DNA from: Leifsonia sp. ku-ls
GTDB lineage: Bacteria > Actinomycetota > Actinomycetes > Actinomycetales > Microbacteriaceae
Length of the DNA stretch: 64,000 nt
Assembly (NCBI GenBank): GCA_003367665.1
Contig: QKXI01000015.1
Coordinates: forward strand, 1 to 64,000
Direction: 5' to 3'
Shown: one piece after another, positions 1-9,567 of the stretch
Position numbering within the stretch: position 1 is the stretch's first letter
Layout of the letters: each line of letters starts with the position of its first letter
Position numbers and translations under genes: made by a program
Notes under the pieces: generated by a model
Database searches by the model: none
Seen by the model: only the letters and a program-made list of their open reading frames with translations
What the model was told of the DNA's origin: nothing

Positions 1-70
1 CGGCCGGCTGGGCCGGGGCGGCCGGCTGGGCCGGACGGCCGGCTGGGCCGGGGCGGCCGGCTGGGCCGGA
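1..70. repeat. Tandem 35-base repeat in the E2 linker
   Basis: Bases 1-35 and 36-70 are exact copies of a 35-base GC-rich unit that encodes the Ala-Pro-Gln linker of the E2 protein. Each unit is itself an inexact double of an 18-base motif. The unit length is not a multiple of three, so the two copies are read in different frames. Confidence 0.85.
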
Positions 71-474
71 GCGGCCGCCTGAGCCGGGGCAGCCGCCGGC
101 GCGGGTGCGGCCTGCGGAGCCTCCTGGGCGGGGGCGGGAGCGGCGGGCGCCTCCTGAGCCGGCGCGGCCGGCGCGGCGGTCTCGGCGGGCGCTGCCTCGG
201 CAGCCGGGGCCGCGGGCGCCTCGGCGCCGGCGCCCGAGCCGTCGCCGATCGTCACGAGCGCGGTGCCCACCTCGACGGTCTCGTCCTCCTGCACCAGGAT
301 CGCCTCGATGACGCCGGCGACCGGCGACGGGATCTCGGTGTCGACCTTGTCGGTCGAGACTTCGAGCAGGGGCTCGTCCACCTCGACACGGTCGCCAACG
401 TTCTTCAGCCAGCGGGTGACCGTGCCTTCCGTGACACTCTCGCCGAGTGCCGGGAGGCTGACGGATTCGCTCAT
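1..474 (-). CDS. sucB: Dihydrolipoamide acyltransferase (E2), N-terminal part, cut by window edge
   Basis: This is the start of the E2 component of a 2-oxoacid dehydrogenase complex, which carries acyl groups on a lipoyl arm between E1 and E3. Residues 1-80 form a lipoyl domain, with the lipoylation lysine at about residue 43 in the motif STDKVDTE. A long Ala/Pro/Gln-rich linker follows; the catalytic domain lies outside the window. The ATG at 474 has a good AAGGAG ribosome site. It lies downstream of lpdA on the same strand, as expected for E3-E2 clustering, but a terminator-like hairpin sits between them. Near base 35 a 35-base linker repeat breaks the reading frame (see findings), so the last dozen residues before the edge are doubtful. 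The choice between a 2-oxoglutarate and a pyruvate complex cannot be settled from this fragment. Confidence 0.85.
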   Translation of the reverse strand, partial: MSESVSLPALGESVTEGTVTRWLKNVGDRVEVDEPLLEVSTDKVDTEIPSPVAGVIEAILVQEDETVEVGTALVTIGDGSGAGAEAPAAPAAEAAPAETAAPAAPAQEAPAAPAPAQEAPQAAPAPAAAPAQAAAPAQPAAPAQPAVRPSRPPRPSRP

Positions 475-517
475 GAGCTTCTCTCCTTCAAACCTGATCG
501 TTCAGTAGCTTATTGCA

Positions 518-544
518 GGCGGGTCCGCGCGCGGCGGACCCGCC
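518..544 (-). terminator. Hairpin downstream of lpdA
   Basis: An 11-base perfect stem (518-528 with 534-544) with a 5-base loop lies 10 bases beyond the lpdA stop codon, between lpdA and sucB. No U-tract follows. It probably ends or attenuates the lpdA transcript. Confidence 0.55.
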
Positions 545-553
545 CGCGACGTC

Positions 554-1927
554 CTAGAGGGTGTGCAGCGGCTTGCCCGCGAGGTACAGGAAGGCCTCGC
601 CGAGCGACTCGTTCTGCGTGGGGTGTGCGTGGATCAGCGGAGCGATGTCCTCCGGGTACGCCTCCCAGTTCACGGCCAGCTGCGCCTCGCCGATCAGCTC
701 GCCGACGCGGGCGCCGATCATGTGCACGCCGACCACGGGGCCGTCGTTGACGCGGACGACCTTCACCGAGCCGTTCGTGCCGATGATCTCGCTGCGGGCG
801 TTGCCGGCCAAGCTGTAGTCGTAGCTGCTGACGCTGTCGGCGCCGTACTTCTCGACCGCCTTCGCCTCGGTGAGGCCGATGGAGGCGACCTCCGGGTCGC
901 AGTAGGTGACCTTCGGGATGTTGACGTCGGGGACGACGATCGGGTTGAGGCCCGCGATCTCCTCCGCCACGAAGATGCCCTGCTGGAAGCCGCGGTGCGC
1001 GAGCTGCAGGCCGGGGACGATGTCACCGACGGCGTAGACGCCGGGGACGTTGGTCTGCAGGCGCTCGTCGGTGATGACGAAGCCGCGGTCCATGGTGATG
1101 CCGACCTCGTCGTACCCGAGGCCCTGCGTGAGCGGGCCGCGGCCGACGGCCACGAGCAGCAGGTCGGCCTCGACCGTGTCGCCGTTCTCCAGCGTCACGA
1201 CGACGCCGTTCTCGTTCTGGGTCACGCCCTGGAAACGGATGCCGAGACGGTAGTCGATGCCGCGGCGGCGGAACGCGCGCTCCAGCGACTTGCTGATCGC
1301 CTCGTCCTCGTTCGGGACCAGGTGCGGCAGCGCCTCGATGATGGTGACCTCGGCGCCGAACGACTTCCAGACGCTCGCGAACTCGACGCCGATGACGCCG
1401 CCGCCGAGCACGGCGACCTTGTTCGGGACGAAGTCGAGCTCGAGCGCCTGCTCCGACGTGATCACGCGTCCGCCGATCTCCAGACCCGGCAGCGAGCGCG
1501 AGTAGGAGCCGGTGGCCAGGATGACGTTCTTGCCGACGATGCGGTCCTCGCCGACCTGCACGGTCGTGGGGGAGACCAGGCGGCCCTCGCCCTCGATGAC
1601 CGTGATGCCGCGGGCCTTCACCAGGCCCTGCAGGCCCTTGTACTTCTTCGCGACGATGCCGGTGCGGTACTCGGTCACGCCGTTGATGTCGACGCCCTGG
1701 AGCTGGGTGACGATGCCGTACTTCGCCGACTCCCGGGAGTAGTCGGCGACCTCGGCCGCGTGGAGCAGCGCCTTCGTCGGGACGCAGCCGCGGTGCAGGC
1801 AGGTGCCGCCGACCTTGTCCTTCTCGATCATGCCGACGGTGAAACCGAGCTCGGCCGCACGCAGCGCCGCTGCGTAGCCTCCACTCCCACCGCCGAGCAC
1901 CACAATGTCAAAGTTCTGCTCAGACAC
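554..1927 (-). CDS. lpdA: Dihydrolipoyl dehydrogenase (E3)
   Basis: This flavoenzyme reoxidises the dihydrolipoyl arm of E2 and passes electrons to NAD+. The FAD site GGGSGGYAAA is at the N-terminus, and the redox disulfide lies in GGTCLHRGCVPTK. A second dinucleotide motif (VLGGGVIGVE) and the C-terminal His-Glu pair in the HAHPTQNE segment are present. Length is 457 residues, normal for the family. The frame is open 12 codons further upstream, but the GTG at 1927 is preferred because it follows a GAGGGAG ribosome site at 7-base spacing and begins close to the FAD strand. sucB follows on the same strand. Confidence 0.95.
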   Translation of the reverse strand: MSEQNFDIVVLGGGSGGYAAALRAAELGFTVGMIEKDKVGGTCLHRGCVPTKALLHAAEVADYSRESAKYGIVTQLQGVDINGVTEYRTGIVAKKYKGLQGLVKARGITVIEGEGRLVSPTTVQVGEDRIVGKNVILATGSYSRSLPGLEIGGRVITSEQALELDFVPNKVAVLGGGVIGVEFASVWKSFGAEVTIIEALPHLVPNEDEAISKSLERAFRRRGIDYRLGIRFQGVTQNENGVVVTLENGDTVEADLLLVAVGRGPLTQGLGYDEVGITMDRGFVITDERLQTNVPGVYAVGDIVPGLQLAHRGFQQGIFVAEEIAGLNPIVVPDVNIPKVTYCDPEVASIGLTEAKAVEKYGADSVSSYDYSLAGNARSEIIGTNGSVKVVRVNDGPVVGVHMIGARVGELIGEAQLAVNWEAYPEDIAPLIHAHPTQNESLGEAFLYLAGKPLHTL

Positions 1928-2002
1928 CCAGCTACTCCCTCGCGCATCAGGATCATGTGACACGAATGCCGCCCAGGAGGGGTGGCTCCGGGAGGCGTGT
2001 TG

Positions 2003-2024
2003 ATGGGCGGGATTTCCCGCCCAT
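2003..2024 (-). terminator. Hairpin between pepA and lpdA
   Basis: A perfect 10-base stem with a 2-base centre (2003-2012 with 2015-2024) starts 9 bases after the pepA stop codon, placed to end the pepA transcript before lpdA. There is no clear U-tract. Confidence 0.55.
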
Positions 2025-2033
2025 ACGACCCTA

Positions 2034-3518
2034 CTACTTCCCGGAAATGGTCTCGGCCAGACGCAGCAGCGCGCGTACGCTGACGGCGGACGGGCCCTTC
2101 CCGGTGAAACCGTACGGCGCGGCCGGGCTCTTCGCCGGTCCGGCGATGTCGAGGTGCGCCCACGGGATGCGCGGCGCGTCCTCGTCCTCGCCCGTGCGGC
2201 CCACGAACTCCTGCAGGAACACGCCGGCCAGCAGCGCGCCGCCCGCCGTGTTGCCCGGGTTGGCGTTGGCGATGTCCGCCACGTCGGAGTTGATCGTCGC
2301 GCGCAGTTCGCCCGGCAGCGGCATCCGCCAGAGCAGCTCGCCCGACTCCTTGCCCGCCGTGAGCACCTGGTCCACCAGGTCGTCGGAGCCCATCACCGCC
2401 GCGTACCGCGTGCCGAGCGCGACCATGGCGGCGCCGGTCAGGGTGGCGACGTCGACGATGGCGTCCGGCCGCTCCTCGCTCGCCGCCACCAGGCCGTCGG
2501 CGAGCACCAGGCGGCCCTCCGCGTCGGTGTTCAGCACCTCGACCGTGCGGCCGCCGCGGATGCGCAGCACGTCGTTGGGGCGGATCGCCGACCCGGACGG
2601 CATGTTCTCGGCGAGGCACAGCCAGGCCGTGACGCGCAGCGGGAGGGCCAGCCGGGCGGCCGCCAGCGCGACGGCGAGGACGGTGGCGGCGCCGGTCATG
2701 TCGTACTTCATCCCGACCATCCCGGTCGCGGGCTTCAGCGACAGGCCGCCGGAGTCGAACGTGATGCCCTTGCCGACGAGGGCGAGGTGCCGCTCGGCGT
2801 CGGCCGGCGCGTAGGACACCTTCACCAGCCGCGGCGGGCGGGTCGAGCCCTGGCCGACGCCGAGGATGCCGCCGAAGCCGTCGGCCGCGAGCCGCTCCTC
2901 GTCCCACACCTCGACCGTCACCGGCAGGTCGGCGGCGGCCTCCTGCGCCCGGGCCGCGAAGGTCTCGGGATAGAGGTCGAGCGGCGGGGTGTTCACCAGA
3001 TCCTTGACCAGCGCGGCGGCCTCGGCGACCGCCGCCGCCCGGGCGACGAGCGCGTCGGCGTCGTCTGCGGCGCCGAGCACCTCGACGGCCGCGACCGGGT
3101 CCTTGGCGGCGGCGCGGCTCTTCTCCCGGTACGCGGTGAACGCGTACGCGCCGAGCGCCGCGCCCTCGAGCACCGCGCCGACCTCCGCCTCGCCCTGCGC
3201 GGGCAGGTCGAGCGCGACGGCGGCGGTCCCGGCGAGCTGGCGCACGGCGCTCCCCGCGGCGTAGCGGAGCGCGTCCGTCCCGTCCTCCGGGAGCCCGATC
3301 ACGGCGAGCGAGGCGCCGGCGCCGCGCCCGGGAAGGCGCACCAGCTCGTCCTTCCCTCCTCCGAAGCCGACCTCGCGCAGCTGCCGGTCCAGCTCCTCAC
3401 GGTGCTCGCCGGAGAGCACCGTGACGGCGTCGCGCGCGACACGCGCGGCGACGACGAGCACGTCGGCGGAGGTGGCGGGGGTGGAGGCGTCGGTCAGCGT
3501 CAGCGAGGGAACGGTCAT
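2034..3518 (-). CDS. pepA: Leucyl aminopeptidase, M17 family
   Basis: This cytosolic metallo-exopeptidase removes N-terminal residues from peptides and works as a hexamer with two divalent metals. The family signature NTDAEGRL is intact and the metal and catalytic lysine region reads GKGITFDSGGLSLKP. Length is 494 residues, normal for M17 enzymes: a variable N-terminal domain followed by the catalytic domain from about residue 190. A TAGGGT box ends 6 bases before the ATG at 3518, so the gene is probably transcribed without a leader. It is divergent from the PAC2 gene. Confidence 0.95.
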   Translation of the reverse strand: MTVPSLTLTDASTPATSADVLVVAARVARDAVTVLSGEHREELDRQLREVGFGGGKDELVRLPGRGAGASLAVIGLPEDGTDALRYAAGSAVRQLAGTAAVALDLPAQGEAEVGAVLEGAALGAYAFTAYREKSRAAAKDPVAAVEVLGAADDADALVARAAAVAEAAALVKDLVNTPPLDLYPETFAARAQEAAADLPVTVEVWDEERLAADGFGGILGVGQGSTRPPRLVKVSYAPADAERHLALVGKGITFDSGGLSLKPATGMVGMKYDMTGAATVLAVALAAARLALPLRVTAWLCLAENMPSGSAIRPNDVLRIRGGRTVEVLNTDAEGRLVLADGLVAASEERPDAIVDVATLTGAAMVALGTRYAAVMGSDDLVDQVLTAGKESGELLWRMPLPGELRATINSDVADIANANPGNTAGGALLAGVFLQEFVGRTGEDEDAPRIPWAHLDIAGPAKSPAAPYGFTGKGPSAVSVRALLRLAETISGK

Positions 3519-3524
3519 GCTCCG

Positions 3525-3530
3525 ACCCTA
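3525..3530 (-). promoter_or_regulatory. Leaderless -10 box for pepA
   Basis: TAGGGT on the minus strand lies exactly 6 bases before the pepA ATG, which would place the transcription start at the start codon. No convincing -35 was found. Confidence 0.5.
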
Positions 3531-3597
3531 ACGCGCGTGTTCGCTGTGGGCGTGGCCGCAGCCGCCCGTCGGCGGCCACCGGCGGGAGCCGCCGCTC

Positions 3598-3603
3598 TAG
3601 AGT
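3598..3603 (+). promoter_or_regulatory. Leaderless -10 box for the PAC2 gene
   Basis: TAGAGT lies 6 bases before the ATG at 3610, and there is no Shine-Dalgarno sequence in between. This fits a leaderless actinobacterial promoter. Confidence 0.55.
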
Positions 3604-3609
3604 TAAGGT

Positions 3610-4539
3610 ATGCGAGACCCCGGCGAACTGTTCGAGCTCAACCCGGCACTCGATGTGCCGGACGGCCTGCCGCTGGTCGCGGGACTGACCGGTTTCGCCG
3701 ACGCCGGCTCCGGCGTGAGCCAGCTCGGCACCTACCTGCTTGGCACCCTCGACAACGAGGTGGTCGCCACCTTCGACGCCGACATCCTGCTCGACTACCG
3801 CGCCCGCCGGCCGATCATCTACTTCGACCAGGATCACCTGACCGACTACCAGCCGGCGACCCTCAAGCTGTACCTCGCCTACGACGAGCTGCGTCAGCCG
3901 TTCCTGCTGCTCTCCGGCTTCGAGCCCGACTTCCGCTGGGAGGCGTTCACGGAGGCGGTGCTCGGCCTGATCGAGCGGTTCAAGGTCTCCACGATCACCT
4001 GGGTGCACTCCATCCCGATGCCCGTGCCGCACACCCGGCCGATTGGCGTCACCGTGAGCGGCAACCGCACGGAGCTGATCGACTCGATGTCGATCTGGAA
4101 GCCGCACACGCAGGTCCCCGCCAACGCCCTGCACCTGCTGGAGTACCGGCTGCAGCAGCTGTCGTACCCGATCGCGGGCTTCATCCTCCTCATCCCGCAC
4201 TACCTGGCCGACACCGAGTACCCGGCCGCCGCGGTCGCCGCCCTCGACTCGATCAGCGCCGCGACCGGCCTGATCTTCCCGACCGACCGGCTGCGCCAGG
4301 AGGACCGCGAGTTCGTCGCCAACATCGACGAGCAGGTCGCCGGCAACCCGGAGCTGGGCCGCCTGGTGGGCACGCTGGAGGAGCGGCACGACTCCTACAT
4401 GGAGGACACGCAGCTGCGTTCCCCGCTCACCGACAGCGACGGCGAGCTGCCCAGCGCCGACGAGATCGCGGCGGAGCTCGAGAACTTCCTCGCCTTCCGC
4501 CGCCACGGCGACGAGGACAACCCGCGCGGCGAGCGCTGA
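3610..4539 (+). CDS. PAC2 family protein
   Basis: This is a 309-residue member of the PAC2 (proteasome assembly chaperone 2) superfamily, common in actinobacteria. Recognition rests on the N-terminal PGELFELNPALDVPDGL region, the GFADAGS segment and the ATP-grasp-like overall pattern. The function in bacteria is unsettled; a link to protein turnover is suggested by the family name only. No signal peptide or membrane segment is seen, so it is cytosolic. The C-terminus is acidic. A leaderless promoter precedes it and it is followed by an MFS transporter 49 bases away with its own -10 box, so the two are probably separate transcripts. Confidence 0.8.
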   Translation: MRDPGELFELNPALDVPDGLPLVAGLTGFADAGSGVSQLGTYLLGTLDNEVVATFDADILLDYRARRPIIYFDQDHLTDYQPATLKLYLAYDELRQPFLLLSGFEPDFRWEAFTEAVLGLIERFKVSTITWVHSIPMPVPHTRPIGVTVSGNRTELIDSMSIWKPHTQVPANALHLLEYRLQQLSYPIAGFILLIPHYLADTEYPAAAVAALDSISAATGLIFPTDRLRQEDREFVANIDEQVAGNPELGRLVGTLEERHDSYMEDTQLRSPLTDSDGELPSADEIAAELENFLAFRRHGDEDNPRGER

Positions 4540-4576
4540 GCGCACACCCGATTCCGAGCGGATGCATAGCCGGGCG

Positions 4577-4582
4577 TAGGAT
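4577..4582 (+). promoter_or_regulatory. Leaderless -10 box for the MFS gene
   Basis: TAGGAT lies 6 bases before the GTG at 4589 and no ribosome site is present, supporting both the GTG start and leaderless transcription. Confidence 0.5.
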
Positions 4583-4588
4583 CGTCCG

Positions 4589-5920
<1,332 letters not shown>

Positions 5921-6119
5921 GGACGTGGTCGGGGGAGCACGGGGAACGTGCAATAATTGATGTCTGGACCCGTTCATCTCCTGGGGCCGGAGCATTCGAC
6001 GATGCCCGGCGCAGACCCCCAGGACTTGACATGGGTCTTAGTAGTGTCCGCACGCAAACCCTGAGCCAGGCCCGGCCGTCAGGATCCCGGCCCCTCCGCT
6101 TGGTATGAAAGGTGTTCAC

Positions 6120-7487
6120 ATGGCAACCCGTGCAGCAACGAAGACCCGCGAGCCGGAGGTCGAGGTCGATGAGACCGTGGCCGCGGCCGCGGTCGAGGAG
6201 ACGGCGAAGCCCGCAGCCAAGAAGGCGGGCACGAAGGCGGCGCCCAAGAAGGCTTCGCCCAAGTCGACGGCTGCGAAGAAGCAGGCCGCCCCGAAGGGCA
6301 AGGCTGCGGACGACGAGGACGACGAGGTGCTCGACGACGACGCCGAGGTCGAGATCGACGAGGACGACGAGACGGAGGTCGACGCCGACGCGGAGACCGA
6401 CGCCGACACGGAGGACGAGGCCGCGGCCGACGCCGACGAGACCGAGGGCGACGACGCCGAGAGCGCCGCGCCCGCGGCGGCCCCGGCCGGCGACCTGCCG
6501 CTGCCGACCGACGCGCTGGTGCTGCGCGCCGTCGACGAGGAAGACGACATCCCCGTCTACTCGACGACGATCACGGGCGCCACGGCCGACCCGGTCAAGG
6601 ACTACCTCAAGCAGATCGGAAAGGTCCCGCTGCTGAACGCGGCGGAGGAGGTCGAGCTCGCGATGCGCATCGAGGCGGGCCTCTTCGCCGAGGACAAGCT
6701 CGCCAACACGCCGAACCTCAGCAAGGAGCTCGAGCGCGAGCTGAAGTGGGTCGCCCGCGATGGCCAGCGCGCGAAGAGCCACCTGCTCGGCGCGAACCTG
6801 CGCCTCGTGGTGTCGCTCGCCAAGCGTTACACCGGCCGCGGCATGCAGTTCCTCGACCTCATCCAGGAGGGCAACCTGGGGCTCATCCGTGCGGTCGAGA
6901 AGTTCGACTACACCAAGGGCTTCAAGTTCTCCACCTACGCCACCTGGTGGATCCGGCAGGCAATCACGCGCGCCATGGCCGACCAGGCGCGCACCATCCG
7001 CATCCCGGTGCACATGGTCGAGGTCATCAACAAGCTCGCCCGCGTGCAGCGGCAGATGCTGCAGGACCTGGGCCGCGAGCCCACCCCCGAGGAGCTGTCG
7101 AAGGAACTCGACATGACCCCGGAGAAGGTCATCGAGGTGCAGAAGTACGGTCGTGAGCCCATCTCGCTGCACACCCCGCTCGGCGAGGACGGCGACAGCG
7201 AGTTCGGCGACCTGATCGAGGACACCGAGGCGGTCGTCCCGGCCGACGCGGTGGGCTTCACCATGCTGCAGAAGCAGCTGGAGAGCCTGCTCGACTCGCT
7301 GTCGGAGCGCGAGGCGGGTGTCATCCGGATGCGCTTCGGCCTCGGCGACGGCATGCCGAAGACGCTCGACCAGATCGGTGACACGTTCGGCGTGACGCGC
7401 GAGCGCATCCGCCAGATCGAGTCGAAGACGATGGCGAAGCTGCGCCACCCGTCCCGCTCGCAGTCGCTGCGCGACTACCTCGAGTAA
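6120..7487 (+). CDS. sigA: Primary RNA polymerase sigma factor (sigma-70, group 1)
   Basis: This is the housekeeping sigma factor that directs RNA polymerase to most promoters. The first 130 residues are an Ala/Lys then Asp/Glu-rich tail typical of actinobacterial SigA/HrdB. Region 1.2 starts near [16 protein letters not shown]; regions 2.1-2.4 include [12 protein letters not shown] and [11 protein letters not shown]; region 3 follows; region 4.2 ends with the helix-turn-helix [13 protein letters not shown]. Length is 455 residues. The ATG at 6120 follows GAAAGGTG at a suitable distance and is preferred over an in-frame ATG five codons upstream. The DUF7455 gene and parE nearby match the usual actinobacterial neighbourhood. 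murT begins 4 bases after the stop. Confidence 0.97.
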   Translation: MATRAATKTREPEVEVDETVAAAAVEETAKPAAKKAGTKAAPKKASPKSTAAKKQAAPKGKAADDEDDEVLDDDAEVEIDEDDETEVDADAETDADTEDEAAADADETEGDDAESAAPAAAPAGDLPLPTDALVLRAVDEEDDIPVYSTTITGATADPVKDYLKQIGKVPLLNAAEEVELAMRIEAGLFAEDKLANTPNLSKELERELKWVARDGQRAKSHLLGANLRLVVSLAKRYTGRGMQFLDLIQEGNLGLIRAVEKFDYTKGFKFSTYATWWIRQAITRAMADQARTIRIPVHMVEVINKLARVQRQMLQDLGREPTPEELSKELDMTPEKVIEVQKYGREPISLHTPLGEDGDSEFGDLIEDTEAVVPADAVGFTMLQKQLESLLDSLSEREAGVIRMRFGLGDGMPKTLDQIGDTFGVTRERIRQIESKTMAKLRHPSRSQSLRDYLE

Positions 7488-7491
7488 ACCG

Positions 7492-8766
7492 GTGCGCTAC
7501 CGACTGGCGGTCATCGCCGGCCGCCTCGCCCGCTGGCTGCTTCGCCTGCGGGGAGGCGGCTCCGCGGTGCCGGGCCGCGTCGCGCTCGCGATCGCCCCGA
7601 AGTTCCTGGAGCGTGCGGTCAGCCGGCTGCCCCTCGGCGTCGTGTTCGTGTCCGGCTCGAACGGCAAGTCCACGACGACGAACATGCTCACCGCGATCCT
7701 GCGCGAGCACGGGCTGAACGTGTTCACCAACCCGTCCGGCGGCAACCTGCCGCAGGGCATCGCCTCGGCGCTGCTCGCCGACGTGCCGCTCGACGGCTAT
7801 GTGCGCGGCGACGTCGGGGTCATCGAGGTGGACGAGGCGTACGGCGTCGACCTCGCCCGCGTGCTGAAGCCGCGCGGCTCGCTGCTGCTCAATGTCCAGA
7901 TCGACCAGCTGAACCGCTTCTTCGAGCCCACGCGCGTGATCGGGATGCTGCGCTCGATCGCGGAGGGCTCGTCCGAGTTCGTCGTCGTGAACGCCGACGA
8001 CGACAGCCTGGCCCGGGTCGGCGCGGAGCTGGCGGCACAGGGACGCGACGTGACCACGTTCGCGGTCGCGCCGTCGCTCATCGAGGCGTCGCCCAACGGC
8101 CTGGCCAACGTGAAGGACCTGACCGGCGCGGCCGCCGGGTCGCTGCCCATCCCGTCGGTGTTCGTCAGCAAGCTCGAGGTGCAGAGCGCCCAGCTCACCA
8201 TCGGCGGCGAGAACGTGCGCATCGGGCTGCCCGCGCGCGGGCTGCACTACGCGGTGGACGCCGCGGGCGCGACCGCGATGGCGCGCCGGCTGCTCGGGGA
8301 CCGGTTCCAGCCGAACGCCGTGGTCGCGGCGATGGCGGCGCTGCGCACGGTCTACGGCCGCGGCGAGACGCTGAAGGTCGGTGACGAGGACGTCGAGATC
8401 ATCATGATGAAGAACCCGCCGAGCCTCCAGCTCAACCTGGACTACCTCAGCGAGTCGCCGGAGCAGGTGTTCGTCTCGGTCGACGAGGGCACCCCCGACC
8501 CGTCGTGGATCTACGACATCGACCTGTCGAAGCTCAGCCACGTGGATGTGGTCTCCGGCACGAAGGCCTGGCAGTTCGCCACCCGATTCGCCTACGCGGG
8601 CATCGACGTGGACCAGGTCGTGCCGGAGTTGAAGCCGGCCCTGCAGGCGTTCCTCGCGCTGCCGAAGCCGTCGCGCGGCACGAAGACCATGATCGTCAAC
8701 TACGAGCAGATGATGCTGATCCGCAAGCAGCTGGGCTTCCTCGACCTGGAGGGCGGCGAGCGATGA
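7492..8766 (+). CDS. murT: MurT-like Mur ligase (lipid II D-Glu alpha-carboxyl activating subunit), without zinc ribbon
   Basis: MurT is the ATP-dependent subunit that activates the alpha-carboxyl of D-Glu in lipid II; with GatD it normally makes D-isoglutamine. The Mur-ligase P-loop GSNGKST is at residues 55-61, a NADD motif at 167-170, KNPP at 307-310, and the MurT C-terminal motif DPSWIYD at 336-342 keeps its acidic residues. Length is 424 residues. Unusually the protein has no cysteine at all, so the four-cysteine zinc ribbon inserted in the central domain of canonical MurT is absent; residues about 190-250 hold an unrelated sequence. The usual KNPAG motif is altered to KNPPS. It starts with GTG 4 bases after sigA and overlaps gatD by 4 bases, so the two are co-translated. 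Confidence 0.85.
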   Translation: MRYRLAVIAGRLARWLLRLRGGGSAVPGRVALAIAPKFLERAVSRLPLGVVFVSGSNGKSTTTNMLTAILREHGLNVFTNPSGGNLPQGIASALLADVPLDGYVRGDVGVIEVDEAYGVDLARVLKPRGSLLLNVQIDQLNRFFEPTRVIGMLRSIAEGSSEFVVVNADDDSLARVGAELAAQGRDVTTFAVAPSLIEASPNGLANVKDLTGAAAGSLPIPSVFVSKLEVQSAQLTIGGENVRIGLPARGLHYAVDAAGATAMARRLLGDRFQPNAVVAAMAALRTVYGRGETLKVGDEDVEIIMMKNPPSLQLNLDYLSESPEQVFVSVDEGTPDPSWIYDIDLSKLSHVDVVSGTKAWQFATRFAYAGIDVDQVVPELKPALQAFLALPKPSRGTKTMIVNYEQMMLIRKQLGFLDLEGGER

Positions 8767-9479
8767 CCGTGCTGCGCATCCTGCACCTGTACCCGGTCGA
8801 GCTGGGCATCAACGGCGACGCGGGCAACGTGCTCGCCCTGGCCGAGCGGGCCCGCTGGCGCGGCATCGACGTGGAGACGGTCGCGCACGCCCCGGGGGCG
8901 GAGCTGCCGGCGAGCGCCGACCTGGTGCACATCGGCTCCGGTCCGCTGTCGGGCCAGCGCGCGGTGCACGAGGATGTGCTGCGCATCGCGCCCACGCTGC
9001 GCGACTGGCGCGACGCCGGCGTCCCGATCCTCGCGATCGCGGGCGGCTGGCAGCTGCTCGGCACCGAGCTCGAGACCGCCGAGGGCGAGGTGCTCGCGGG
9101 CGCCGCGGTGTTCCCCACGCGCGCCGCGCTCGGCCCGAAGCGGCACGTCGGCGAGGTGGTCGCGCGGCTGGCCGACGGCACCGCGATCGCCGGGTTCGAG
9201 AACCACTCCGCCCGCACGGTGCTCGACGGCGCCGAGCCGCTCGCGCGCCTGGTCAGTGGCACCGGCAACGACGGCTCGACCGAGGGCGTGGTCGTTGGCG
9301 CGTCGATCGGCACGCACCTGCACGGTCCGCTGCTGCCGATGAACCCGGTCCTCGCCGATCGCCTGCTCTCGACCGCGCTGCGCGGCGAGCTGCCGCCCGT
9401 GCCGCAGACCGAGCGCGTCGACCGCTACGCCACGAACGCCCGCCGCGCCATCGCCGACCGCCTGAACGTCTCCCTCTAG
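8763..9479 (+). CDS. gatD: GatD-like class I amidotransferase subunit, nucleophile Cys replaced by Ala
   Basis: GatD normally hydrolyses glutamine and passes ammonia to MurT. This 238-residue protein matches GatD in length, in its start (RILHLYPVELGINGDAGN), and in the conserved GTHLHGPL with the catalytic-type histidine at 187. At the nucleophile elbow, where GatD proteins have CGGYQ, it reads AIAGGWQLLG, so residue 93 is alanine. The protein contains no cysteine. The oxyanion region GSGPLSGQ also departs from the usual GGGxDxxQ. Classical cysteine-dependent glutaminase activity is therefore not expected. It overlaps murT (ATGA), so partnership with MurT is likely retained. It faces the racemase-like genes across a long palindrome. 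Confidence 0.85.
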   Translation: MTVLRILHLYPVELGINGDAGNVLALAERARWRGIDVETVAHAPGAELPASADLVHIGSGPLSGQRAVHEDVLRIAPTLRDWRDAGVPILAIAGGWQLLGTELETAEGEVLAGAAVFPTRAALGPKRHVGEVVARLADGTAIAGFENHSARTVLDGAEPLARLVSGTGNDGSTEGVVVGASIGTHLHGPLLPMNPVLADRLLSTALRGELPPVPQTERVDRYATNARRAIADRLNVSL

Positions 9480-9491
9480 CCCCTTACCCCA

Positions 9492-9556
9492 CCAACGCTT
9501 CCTCGGTTAATCCACTGAATCGCCCAGATTCGCCGGATTAACTGAGGAAGCGTTGG
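9492..9556. terminator. Long palindrome between gatD and the racemase-like gene
   Basis: Arms of 22 bases (9492-9513 and 9535-9556) match with one mismatch around a 21-base centre. It fills the gap between two convergent genes and can serve both strands. The arm core CGCTTCCTCGRTTAATCC recurs in the palindrome at 52750-52824. Confidence 0.7.
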
Positions 9557-9567
9557 TTGGGGCCGGG

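Noticed and set aside
6026-6031. Perfect TTGACA upstream of sigA
   Set aside because: No acceptable -10 box is found 16-19 bases downstream, so it is not called as a promoter.
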